Assembly: GCF_003862495.1 (NCBI RefSeq) | Contig: NZ_RRCH01000002.1 | Coordinates: 1 to 64,000, forward strand | DNA from: Halocatena pleomorpha | GTDB lineage: Archaea; Halobacteriota; Halobacteria; Halobacteriales; Haloarculaceae | Length of the DNA: 64,000 nucleotides | Reading direction: 5' to 3' | Part shown: positions 38,261 to 47,363 of the stretch, piece by piece | How positions within the stretch are numbered: the first letter of the stretch is position 1 | Layout: every line of letters begins with the position of its first letter | Notes under the pieces: model-generated | Told to the model about the DNA's origin: nothing | The model's input: the letters and a program-made list of their open reading frames with translations, nothing else | Database searches by the model: none | Translations under genes and position numbers: made by a program

Positions 38261-39334
38261 TATACTCAGAGACAGAGATATTGATAGACTCCTGGTGGAC
38301 TGATTGATTCAAGCGCTGTCCAGACTGCTGATCGGATCTCAGCACAACTGCCGAAGTAGCGGTTTCCTAAGGCAAGTTTGAGCCGCCGCCAGTACTCTTC
38401 GGTTGGGTTCAGATCCGGCGATCCAGTCGGAAAATACACCAACTCGATCGGTTCATCGGCGACGAAGTCCTTCACCGCCGCAGCGGTGAAGTACGTCGCC
38501 TGATCCAACAGGACGACCAGCTTCTCGCCGAACTCCGCTTGGAGATACTCCAGAAAGCGGATCGTCACCTCACCGGTGAACGATCCGCCACACTCCAGCA
38601 CCGTCGTTTCCCCGTACTCAGTGATTGCTCCCAGCAGATTGACGCCCTCGCGAGAGGCCGACACGCCCACGGTCGGCCTCTCGCCAACCGGATACCATGC
38701 CGCATAGAGATCCGCTCCAACCGCTTTCCGCGTCTGGTCGATCGTGACGACCGTGGCGTCCTCGTCACGGCGGCCTCCTTTTTTTCGACTGTCTCTTCGA
38801 ACTCTTCGCGTTCGTCTTCATCGGCAGAGGCCGGCTCCGGCCGGGGTCTCTGCGGCGAGACCCCGGCCTTGTGCATGAGTCGGCGAGTGTGACGGCGGGA
38901 GAAGGCGATGTCGAACGCCTCAATGAGGTAGTACTGAGCGAGAGCTATACTCCACGCTGGGTCGTCGTATCCAACGTCTTCAGGAGGTTCATGGAGTACA
39001 GCCCGAAACGCCTCGAACTGTTCGTCGCTGAGTTGGGACGGTCGTCCGGGGCGAGGTTTGTCGTAGAGCGCGGCGTCGAAGCCGCGCTCTTCGAAGCGGT
39101 TCAACCAGTTGTAGACGGTCTGGCGGTCCCATCCGTATTTGGCTTCAATATCGGCCGGCGAGAGACCTTCCAGATACTCGCGAGCAGCAGTGAGCCGTTT
39201 GATCGCCTTCGATCTGTCTCGTCCGCGAGTTGCTCGCGGACTCGACGTTTCGTGAGGCCAGGAATCTTGTTCCCTTCCTTGGCCATATCGGCGACTAGTT
39301 CGCTGGCGTATCAAAACTTCCGGCCTACAGTATA
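38261..39334 (-). mobile_element. IS630-type insertion sequence
   Basis: The ends are imperfect inverted repeats: TATACT, then 14 bases, then TTGATA reading in from each side (38261 on the left, 39334 on the right). TA dinucleotides at the edges match the TA target duplication of the IS630/Tc1 group, giving an element of about 1.07 kb. It interrupts the CDF transporter gene on its left. Confidence 0.75.
38266..39286 (-). CDS. IS630-type transposase in two frames with -1 frameshift signal
   Basis: The first frame carries helix-turn-helix segments (SPADIEAKYGWDRQTVYNWL, then RPGRPSQLSDEQFEAF). The second holds the DDE domain (VVTIDQTRKAV, VVLLDQATYF, FPTGSPDLNPTEEYW). They join at 38778-38784, where the coding strand reads A AAA AAG in frame, followed after eight bases by a perfect 7-bp hairpin (38763-38769 with 38743-38749), a classic -1 frameshift signal. 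A second discontinuity near 39207 separates the ATG at 39286 (MAKEGNKIPGLTKRRV) from the helix-turn-helix frame. That one has no slippery site and is probably a disabling mutation, unless a different start is used. Confidence 0.75.
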
Positions 39335-39373
39335 GTCAAAATCAGATATGCCAAGTACAGATACAGAGTTACC

Positions 39374-40979
39374 ATGTATTCTGTAGATGCTTGGGATCCG
39401 ATACTTAATGAAGCATGCGACCGACTTGAAACGGCTCCAACGCTCGTCGACTTTGTGCGAGGGGTGAACGTTGCTCGACTGCTCCGCAACACAGACGATA
39501 AGCGCTTTGAGGCGTTTACGTACGACGCTGTGCCAACCGTTCATGCCTTGTTCTGCCGCGAGCTCGTTGGGCTCTCATGGAACGGCCTCTACGAGTTTCT
39601 CTCCACCGAGGACCGAGCAGTTCGCCTTGGGTTCGATCCCACGAAATTCGGTCCCTACAATACGGCCCCAACCCGCCAAACACTCACGAAGCTCTGGGAT
39701 CATGACCTCTCAGATGACGCCAAGCGAGCACTCCTCTCACTAAGCGAGCGACTCGTCGATGCCGCCTACGAGAACGATGACGCTCTCGATCTGCGCCCAC
39801 CACGGCATGTCGACGAGACGAAGTCAGATCTCCGGGAACGACACGTCGGTGAGTTCTCCGATGAGCAGATTCGGAGACACGTCCGGCACGCTCGGAACAC
39901 TATCCTCGGAGCATTCGACTCCGGGCGCGCAGCGAATACGACGTATCCCGATAGCCGATTCGATGAACTCCAGGCACTGATGGCGCTGGGTGGCTGTGGC
40001 ACGCCACAGGGCCAATCACGAATGGAGAATTTCTTCGGCGACGGCTACACACCCCATGGCGATACCCACCTTCGAACGGTCAAGAACTATTCCAAGAAAC
40101 AGATTCAAGCGGGCTTCGAGCAGTCGATCGAGAATCTCCTTGATACGGTGAATCACCTCCAGATCCTCCAACCGCCCGTCACTGTGGCCATCGACATTAC
40201 GACGTGGCCCTACTACGCTGAGGATGAGCTTCCCAGAGAGGTCAGCGGGACCGATGACTCGGGAGAAAGGGCCTACAAATTCGCCACCCTGTCACTGGTG
40301 GGCAAAAGCATGCCCATCGTCCTGGCGGTCGAGCCGGTGATAGAAAGCTCAGCGTGGGACGAGAATCTCCCCCATCAGTACCACCGAACGGTCCGACGGC
40401 TCATACGACGCGCCCAAGCGTTCGTGGCGATTGATCTCGTCCTCGCAGACCGTGGGTTCGAATCATTGCAGGTCTACCAAACCCTGAACAACCTGGGTGT
40501 CACTTATCTGTTTCCCAAGACCGAACGGGAGCCCGAAGCAGCGTACATCGAGCAGATGGAACAGGAGGACGAAGACGTCGCTGTCGAACAGGTGACGGTG
40601 AAAGCGAGAAATGGGAGCCATGACTGTCGAGGACTCTTCGTCCCGAATGAAAACGGAGACATAGGTGTTCATCACGAACGAGCGGATCAACGACCCCGAA
40701 CACGCACAGCAGTGGGTAAAGTGCTACGCGGCTCGCTGGTGGATCGAAGCCGAATACCGCTCGATCAAACAGGAGTTCCTCGCAAAAACATCTCCGAAGG
40801 ATCATACGCTGCGGTTCTACTATTTCGTGTTTGCCATTCTGATGTACAACGTCTGGCGGCTCACCGATGTCCTCCTGAAAGCGTCGGTCTTACGGAAACT
40901 GACGACCACTCCACTAGTCCTTACTGCTGGGGAACTCGCTGACTGGGTTACCATTCACCTCCAGTTGGGCCCTGGCTAG
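39374..40979 (+). pseudogene. IS4-superfamily transposase with a frameshift
   Basis: From ATG 39374 the product has VAIDITTWPYY and VLADRGFESL, the first two DDE motifs. Near 40660 the frame changes and the remainder (FITNERINDPEHAQQW, then RWWIEAEYRSIKQEF and YYFVFAILMYNVWRL) is in the next frame, ending at 40979. No slippery sequence is seen at the break, so this is probably a recent inactivating mutation. A closely related copy with heavier damage lies at 61943-63274 in the opposite orientation. Confidence 0.85.
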
Positions 40980-41154
40980 GCGGCCACTCTCCCAGTCGGG
41001 AAAGAGGTAGATGGAGCGACAGCTTTCTCTAACTATCTCCAATATGGAGATTGACACCGGAAACTGTTTGGGTACTAACTCAATTCCTGATGCATCTATT
41101 CTGACTGCTTTATCTCTACGATTGAAAAGAGAACAAAAGTTGCTGAGGTCCTTG

Positions 41155-41325
41155 TCGCGTTTACACTCCGAAGTTGGGGTACCTCAACTTCGGAGGGTGG
41201 ATTTCTGTAAACTCCTTTGTATCGATGCGATCGATGTGAAATTTGTACGATTATGCCACGAGAAGACTTCTATCAGTATGCTACCCGATCAACAGTACTA
41301 TGACGAGAATTCCTGAGTAATCAAT
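41155..41325 (+). repeat. Hairpin-bearing segment, copy 1 of a duplicated module
   Basis: This segment is about 80 percent alike, by eye, to the reverse complement of 61597-61765. It contains a hairpin with a perfect 11-bp stem (41166-41176 with 41185-41195, CTCCGAAGTTG and its complement, 8-base loop). In both places one side is the 3' end of a serine recombinase and the other side leads to the 3' end of the same type of transposase. The translated text (FVRLCHEKTSISML) is kept in both copies but probably is not coding. Confidence 0.7.
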
Positions 41326-41583
41326 CTACTCGATGGTCCAGTCAGCAAGTGCTGCAAGCGGCTTCTCGCCAGCTTTGACCTTCGCACGTTCGATCTGCCA
41401 CTGATCGTTATCGAACGAGACATCATAGTTCGCTTGGGTTCGATCGAGGATGCTCCGCATCTTCGAGGGCGGGATCTCGAAGAAGTCAGCCGTTGCTCGT
41501 TTCTCACGGCCCTTCCGGACTTCACGAATGAAATTCTGCGCCCGGACGGGTACAGGACGACTGGATCGCCTTCGCAGCCGCAC
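41326..41583 (-). pseudogene. C-terminal fragment of a serine recombinase
   Basis: The text NFIREVRKGREKRATADFFE, then IPPSKMRSIL, is the C-terminal helix-turn-helix end of a haloarchaeal resolvase, nearly the same as the copy at 61137-61596. The catalytic and dimerisation regions are lost. Upstream (41584-41700) only unrelated or decayed sequence is found. Confidence 0.75.
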
Positions 41584-41814
41584 TACTCATGTCGCTCAAG
41601 ACGGAGTACCGCTGATGATTTACGGAAGGACAAACGCTTCGAGACGAGGTTGAAGATGACATTGCACAGCTCAACAACGCCCAATTAGGTCGATTGGATC
41701 GGTTGTAAAGCATTAGTCACTGCTTGGAAACTACTCGCTTTGTCCTTGCCTCTCACAATCCTACCGGAATCTTGGTTTCGGACTCAATATAATGGGTCCG
41801 GCCGTTTCGTCGGT

Positions 41815-42372
41815 ATGGATCACCATCATGAAGCTGTCGAACAGGCTTTTCCTGAACTGGCAACAATCGAGAGTGATGATCTTCGTACAGGTGTCCGCGA
41901 GGCGTGGGCTATTGCGATGGCTGACAACGATATCGACGATTTAGAAACTGTCGCGTGGTTCCCGCCAGTCCAACGAGGCCTCGGTTTAGCGGATGAGCTA
42001 CTGGTTCCGCACATTCGAGACGTGACCCAAGGAGCAATCACATTTGCAGAAATCCTCCAAGAGCGACGCTCCATTGACCTCTCTGTCGATACTCTCGTGG
42101 CAGGTGCGTTGGTTCATGATGTGAGCAAACTCTATGAGTTCGACGGCATGGAACCGACCAGTGTTGGAGATTTGCTCGGCCACCCTTACTACGGAGTGTA
42201 CGTCGTCGCGGCAGTTGGGCTGCCGGTTGAACTCGCACATATCGTGTTGTCACACACTCACCGAACGAGTGTTGAGCCGGCAACACTCGAAGCTGCGATC
42301 ATCCGACAAGTCGACAATGCAGCGGCTACTGCCATCCGTTCGCAAGCCGTCACCGATCTCAGAAAGGTGTAG
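41815..42372 (+). CDS. HD-domain phosphohydrolase-like protein
   Basis: This 185-residue protein starts at MDHHHEAVEQAF. An HD motif is visible in VAGALVHDVSKLYEF, with upstream histidine in LLVPHIRDV and downstream LSHTH and QVDNAAA elements. HD proteins are metal-dependent phosphohydrolases, often acting on nucleotides. A longer frame opens at 41740, but the first 25 residues have no character. It is flanked by recombinase and transposase remnants, so it may be cargo or a host gene caught among them. Substrate unknown. Confidence 0.75.
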   Translation: MDHHHEAVEQAFPELATIESDDLRTGVREAWAIAMADNDIDDLETVAWFPPVQRGLGLADELLVPHIRDVTQGAITFAEILQERRSIDLSVDTLVAGALVHDVSKLYEFDGMEPTSVGDLLGHPYYGVYVVAAVGLPVELAHIVLSHTHRTSVEPATLEAAIIRQVDNAAATAIRSQAVTDLRKV

Positions 42373-42645
42373 ACTGGCCAACGACACGAAACTATTGCTG
42401 TTTACCCTTCAACGCTGCTCGCTTCGAAAAGCTCGTCATGTTGATAACAGATCGCTTGTGACTGTCTTGTCTGATGAGGACCATATCGTCACTGACCTCC
42501 CTATCGAATCTCAACCGTCTGCTGTCAATTCTGATGGGTTCGCCGTTTTCTGATGAGCTCGACGAGGCTAAATCCATGAAGGAGGTCACAGAGATCGCTG
42601 GACAGTTTATCGTCGAACAGTAACTCCACTCAAGCCGTTCTACAG
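42373..42645. other. Decayed coding sequence
   Basis: Protein-like text in changing frames (DEAKSMKEVTEIAGQFIVEQ ending at a TAA near 42622) suggests the 3' end of a lost gene. No intact gene is visible. Confidence 0.35.
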
Positions 42646-43482
42646 TTGAGTATCAAGCAGTCATGCAACCGTGACATGTATCATGAGGCCATGCAGCGCT
42701 TGCTTGCGTCAGATGAAGATCTTATCCGGATCGGTCGGGTGTTGATGGATCGGGAGTTCGACAGGCAGCACGTCCTCGAAGCGATCAGCGAGCGTGGGCA
42801 CGATTATCTCGTGCCGGAGCGCAAACGGACCAGCAAGAAGGCAGTTGCCAGCCGCATGGAACAGCACAATGTCAAGACAGCGGTGAACGAGCGCGGACTG
42901 CATCTCGGCAACAATGAATGGCACGACACCATACTGCTGCATCTGCCGAAACGGAACTTTAACGGAGACATCGAAGAGGGGCACGAACGCTACGTCGTCT
43001 TCATGTCGTCGGAGCCTATCCATGGGTTGGTCGGCGCGCACATCGGCCTCTACAATGACCGCCAAGAGATCGAAGCTGGGTACAAACAGGTCGAGCGCTT
43101 CATGGCGAAAACGAGGACATCATTCCCGAGCAGTCCTTCAGCATCGGTTTCCTGCAGGGTTTTCTCTGCAAGCGGGGCCGTTCGTACGCCGGTCGTCGAG
43201 GCGAAAGCCCGGCCGAACCAAGCCGATCTCGCGGTCACGCTGATTCACGAGTACGCTCACGCACTGCTCCATTTCGATGTCGACGACGAGGCCGAACGGT
43301 CGAAACGTGAGGTCGAAGCAGAAGCCGTCGCGTACATCGTCGGTCGGTTCCTCGGCTTGGATACGAGCGGGTTGGCGTTCTATCTCGCCGCGTGGCAGGA
43401 CGACGATCCCGGGATGATTCAGGATCGTCTGGGCCGGATCAGTTCGACCGCTCAGGAGATCATCGACGTCGTCGACAACTAG
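42646..43482 (+). pseudogene. Chimeric ORF: transposase fragment joined to a zinc metallopeptidase C-terminus
   Basis: Codons to about 43125 encode a transposase piece (VLMDREFDRQHVLEAISE, then DRQEIEAGYKQVERFMAKT) of the 35647 family. From about 43185 the same frame encodes VTLIHEYAHALLHFDV and EVEAEAVAYIVGRFLGLD, the HExxH plus downstream Glu of ImmA/IrrE- or ArdC-type plasmid metallopeptidases. The link region is low in protein character. The peptidase has lost its N-terminal half. The chimera is open for 278 codons, but its translation start and any function are doubtful. Confidence 0.75.
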
Positions 43483-43610
43483 GTCGGATTCCCCCAACTT
43501 AACCAACAACCGGAGCCTCCGCTCCACCGCTGTTGGATAACTCATTCAGCACTAGCCGTCCAGCACAGGCGAAACCAATCCATTTCACATTCTATGTAGA
43601 AAACGCAGGT

Positions 43611-44441
43611 ATGAGTGCCATAGACAAGACACAACGTAAGCGGACAGGGCTTTCAACCCGGGAGAGTCGCCTGTTATCGCGATTGGCTTCGGAGGACCGC
43701 CAGATCATCGCGATCGACGACACCGAAACGACACTAAACGTCGTCCCGAACGCGGCCTGAGAGATCGCCTCACGACTGGCCGAGAAGGGCTGACTCGACC
43801 GACTCCTCCCCAGACGGTATCTCATCATCCCGTTGGCCGCTGGCGAGAACGCTGTGTACACAGCGCACGAATACCTCATTGCCGCGCACGTCGCCAACCC
43901 GATGTACATCGGCTACTACAGCGCGCTCAGCCATCACGGGTTGACTGAGCAAGTCCCCCGAACGGTCTACGTCGTCACGCCGACCCGGGCCCAGAACCGC
44001 GACATTCACGGCGTGCCGTATCGCGTCACGACGGTCACCGAGCGGAAGTTCTTCGGCTACGAGCCAACCTCTATCGAGGGAACGACGGTCCACGTCAGCG
44101 ACTTGGAGAAGACGCTCGTCGACTGTGCCGACCACCCCGAATTCTGTGGCGGGATACAGGAACTCGCGACCGCGATGGTCGCCGCCGATGAGCAGGGCTG
44201 CTCGTGGCCGACGGTCGGGGAGTCTCTCGAGCGCCTCGACAACGGTGCCGCAACCAAGCGCATCGTCTACCTCGCCGACCAGATCGGCATCGACCTCCCG
44301 ACCCGCGAGACCCTTGTCGACTCGTTCACGAGCGGCTACTCCCTGCTCGATCCAACGCGTCCCGAGACAGGACCCACCACCAGTGAATATCGCCTCCGAA
44401 TCAACATCGAGCCAGACACGCTCGGGCCGACGGAGTCCTGA
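43611..44441 (+). pseudogene. AbiEi-type antitoxin with two internal stops
   Basis: From ATG 43611 the text LSTRESRLLSRLASEDRQII, then (after stops) YLIIPLAAGE, YYSALSHHGLTEQVP and VHVSDLEKTLVDCADHPEF, is a type IV antitoxin of the AbiEi family with its N-terminal winged helix. TGA codons at 43758-43760 and 43788-43790 interrupt one otherwise continuous frame. Alignment with the family from memory suggests the first replaces Arg (CGA) and the second Trp (TGG). A rest of 200 codons after the stops is otherwise well preserved, so inactivation seems recent. Confidence 0.8.
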
Positions 44442-44446
44442 TCGCA

Positions 44447-44672
44447 ATGCTCAGCCGGAATCGACTTCGCGTCCTCGCCCGAGAGCTGGGCGTCCGGCAG
44501 GGATACGCCGAAAAGGATTATGTCAATTTGTGGCTCCTCTGGGGCATTTACGCGAGCGACTACGGCGACAATCTGCTGTTCAAGGGCGGCACTGCGCTCA
44601 GTAAGCTGTACTTCCCACGATCGTGGCGGTTCTCCGAGGACCTCGATTTCAGTGTTGAGGGGCAGTATCAGG
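44447..44672 (+). pseudogene. AbiEii-type toxin, N-terminal fragment
   Basis: It begins five bases after the antitoxin stop, in the normal AbiE gene order. LLFKGGTALSKLYF and FSEDLDFSVEG are the nucleotidyltransferase motifs (GG-T-L-SK and the DxD acidic pair) of AbiEii toxins. After about 75 codons homology stops abruptly and methyltransferase text begins in another frame, so about three quarters of the toxin has been deleted. Confidence 0.8.
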
Positions 44673-44972
44673 GGTCGAGCCGCGCTCTCCGAGGTGGCCC
44701 GGGTACTGAAGCTAGGAGGCGAGTTCCGGTTTCTCGAACACGTCCACGGCGAGGGTGCGATCGGAGTCGTCCACGACGTACTCGTACCAGCGTGACACAC
44801 CGTCGCCGGTGGTTGTCACCTGAACCGCCAAACAGACGAGTTGTTTCGAGACGACGATCGATTCGAACTCGTAGATTATACACGGCTGAAGGACATCACG
44901 CAGGTCGTTCCAATCGTCCGTGGGACGCTCAAACTCCGACGTGAGGGTTTGATGCTTTCTCGTTTCGTGTGA
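44673..44972 (+). pseudogene. C-terminal fragment of a SAM methyltransferase
   Basis: The frame reads LSEVARVLKLGGEFRFLEHV, then GVVHDVLVPA, a TGA at 44793-44795, and HTVAGGCHLNRQTDELFRD to a stop at 44972. This is the end of a class I methyltransferase of the UbiE/MenG-like type. The internal TGA stands where a tryptophan is expected (PAW). It starts exactly where the toxin fragment ends, marking a deletion or rearrangement joint. Confidence 0.7.
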
Positions 44973-44981
44973 GCAGCGAAA

Positions 44982-45860
44982 TCAGAGCGCCTCCGTTTTC
45001 GCAACGAGGATGACGTGCTGTAGGAACGGCAACGCGCGGTGCGCGGCCTTCACCTGCTCGGTAATCGTTGGATCGAGGTCATACGCTCCTAACAGTCGTT
45101 CGAGGAGCGATCGGATAGGACTCCTGAGTAGCTGAAGGTACAGCGAGGTCCACTTCCGGAACCGCCCGACGCTGTGTCCCGTGATGTTCTCGACCGTCTC
45201 TAGTTCGAGATTCGAATTATCGAGAGCCGCCTTGTACTGCTCGACGGTCCCAATCGACGGCATATCCCACGCGTCTGCAAACGAGTCGACGACCCTTCGT
45301 TCCGTCTCGCTCACGTCGGACTGCATCACAAGATCGGAGAGGACGAAGACCCCCTTGGGTTCGAGAACATCCGCGACTCTAGCGAAGACGCTGTTCCGGT
45401 CGGGGAGATAGACGAGGGCGTCGATGGCTGTGCACGCGGTGAACGAATCTGCCCTGAAAGGGAATTGCGTGGCGTCGCCGACAACGAACTCGGTCGCGAC
45501 GTGCTTTCCGTGTGCGTTCTCGGTTGCCCGCTCGATGTTGTACGGAACGAGATCCAATCCGGTAACCCGGAAGCCGAACCGATCGGCGAGGTAGAGCGCT
45601 GGACCACCCCGACCACAGCCAATATCGAGAAGTCGCATTCCGTTCGTTGCGGGTAGGTACGACGCGACCCTCGAGCCGACTTCCGTGACGAGCCGGCGCT
45701 GACTCGCTCCAAAGACGTGTGGTTGATACCACTCCGAGTAGCCGAGATTGAGAAACTCGTCGGTCTCGAGCAGGAGGTCGAACGCCCGCCAGATGTCGGC
45801 TCGTTCGCCGCGGTAGGAGAACTGATCGATGATCCGCTCGCGGAGGGGGTTCTGATCCAT
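44982..45860 (-). CDS. Class I SAM-dependent methyltransferase
   Basis: This 292-residue enzyme starts at MDQNPLRERI; an upstream in-frame ATG at 45932 would add residues without character. SAM-binding motif I is LLDIGCGRGGPALYLA (about residue 78), followed by an acidic strand end (TGLDLVPYN) and FRADSFTACTAIDAL. The YSEWYQPHVFGASQR segment and C-terminal helices recall sterol/cyclopropane-type small-molecule methyltransferases. It lies seven bases after a cysteine-rich gene on the same strand, so the two form an operon and may share a pathway. The acceptor is unknown. Confidence 0.87.
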   Translation of the reverse strand: MDQNPLRERIIDQFSYRGERADIWRAFDLLLETDEFLNLGYSEWYQPHVFGASQRRLVTEVGSRVASYLPATNGMRLLDIGCGRGGPALYLADRFGFRVTGLDLVPYNIERATENAHGKHVATEFVVGDATQFPFRADSFTACTAIDALVYLPDRNSVFARVADVLEPKGVFVLSDLVMQSDVSETERRVVDSFADAWDMPSIGTVEQYKAALDNSNLELETVENITGHSVGRFRKWTSLYLQLLRSPIRSLLERLLGAYDLDPTITEQVKAAHRALPFLQHVILVAKTEAL

Positions 45861-45867
45861 AGAAGAC

Positions 45868-46239
45868 CTACTCGAGTTCGGAGACCTCCGAATAGCAGTA
45901 CTCGGATTCGTCGCAGTACGCAAGGTCGGCACACCCGCGGGGGCGTTGGTAGTTAATTCCCTTGTGTCGTCGGAGATACGTTACGTAGCCGTCGTCAACG
46001 CGGTCCAAGATGTCGTGACAGATCCACATTTCCCCGAACCAAGTGACGCCTAGATTCCGGTATGGGCACAAAAAGATCGTCCGTTCGACTGAATCGACCT
46101 GCGGCATCTCGACGATCCGGACGCCGACGAGGCGGTACGCGACACGAAGTCGCTTGACGATCGATTCCGGTGTATTTGCGCCGACGAAGAGAACATACGC
46201 GATTGCGTATCCGAGGTCGTGGAGGAGTCGTCTAATCAT
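45868..46239 (-). CDS. Cysteine-rich protein co-transcribed with a methyltransferase
   Basis: This 123-residue protein has five cysteines clustered in its second half: FLCPYRN, WICHDIL, GCADLAYCDES and YCYSE. The pattern suggests an iron-sulfur cluster or zinc site. A vague resemblance to the ATC-hydrolase/DUF6125 fold (CPY and C-terminal C-C motifs) is not strong enough to name it. It lies just upstream of the methyltransferase gene, seven bases apart, so they are probably co-expressed. Confidence 0.65.
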   Translation of the reverse strand: MIRRLLHDLGYAIAYVLFVGANTPESIVKRLRVAYRLVGVRIVEMPQVDSVERTIFLCPYRNLGVTWFGEMWICHDILDRVDDGYVTYLRRHKGINYQRPRGCADLAYCDESEYCYSEVSELE

Positions 46240-46301
46240 CGTTCAGACCGTCGTCTGCCGTCCCAAAGAATCTTGACCAGTTGCTCACTCGAGTCAGGAT
46301 C

Positions 46302-46658
46302 CTATATTTCGGCATACACGTCACCCGTCTTCCCGCCACTGAGTGCGTAGACGATGAACGAGTCGGACTTCATCCCGCCCATTCTCAGCGACACGGCCGG
46401 CATCCCGGGCAGCGCGATGCCGTCGATAGCCGACTCTTCCTCAAGCATCGTCGCGATGACCTCGGCCGGAACGTGTCCTTCGACGATGTACTCGTCGAGA
46501 ACGAGCGTGTGACAGCTTTGTAGTTCCGAGGGAATGTTGTGTCGCTGCTTGAGGGCAGTCACGTCCTCGGCCTCGGTTTCTCGGAGCGTCGTGTCGAGAT
46601 ACTCCCGCAGGTACGACGCGTACAGACTGCAACAGTTACAGCCCGGCGAGCTGAATTG
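46302..46658 (-). pseudogene. DUF411-type metal-binding protein lacking a start
   Basis: The text GCNCCSLYASYLREYL, then HNIPSELQSCHTLVLDEYIV and EGHVPAEVI, is a DUF411 copper-associated protein, with Cys-x-Cys-Cys and a C-H pair as likely ligands. The frame is closed upstream by the TAG of the hydrolase fragment (46659-46661), and no start codon lies before the CNCC motif. The first possible start (GTG at 46562) would remove that motif. It appears fused end-to-end with another truncated gene. Confidence 0.7.
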
Positions 46659-47150
46659 CTAGGCGTTCGTTACTGATAGCGTCTCTTCGTGGAAGCCGAC
46701 GTTGTAGGCTAACTGCCGAATGAGCGCGTTGTTCGCGAGTATCTTATAGCGTCGGAGTGGGAGAAATATCCGCAAGAGCGGTTTCTCCCACGCAGGAGTG
46801 AGGTCATGGTTGCCCCCAGCGTGTAACACGAGCCCAGCCGTCGGATGGCGCTTCGCGTACTCGATAGCGAGGGCGATACCGTAACTGTGGCCGTGGATGA
46901 TCGGATTTGTGATGCCGAGTTCATCAAGGAGATTCACGAGGTCGACCACGTGCCCAGAGAGGGACTGCTCTTGCCGCGTCGTCGAGTATCCGTTGCTGGC
47001 GAGCGCATACGTGGCCAACTCGTGGTTCCCCTCAAACGTATCTAGTTGTAGATACGGGTTCAAAAGCGACCCGAGACCACCGTGGACGAACACGATCGCC
47101 GGGGCCGGCCCGGAGAGGTGAAGTGTCTCCAATTCGACTGATTCCGGCAC
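46659..47150 (-). pseudogene. Alpha/beta hydrolase, C-terminally truncated
   Basis: This 163-residue product has the oxyanion segment VFVHGGLGS and the nucleophile elbow GHSYG. It ends soon after the cap-domain region, so the catalytic Asp and His are missing. The end coincides with the start of the DUF411 fragment, implying a deletion joint. Upstream text in other frames (47150-47230) may be the remainder of its N-terminus. Confidence 0.65.
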
Positions 47151-47363
47151 CGGAACGGGTGTCGGTTCAGGGAACGTTTTGCGAACGTCGTCTCTCCGTC
47201 CTCACGCGTCTCGAAAAAGTGCTGGTAGATGCTGGCGAGGCGAGTCAGCTAGCGATATTCCCTCTATGTTATCAACTATTATATTTATACATACCAATTA
47301 CCACTATTTATCGAAATAATTATCATTGCTCAAATCCCAAATACAATTGCTGATTAGTTACCC

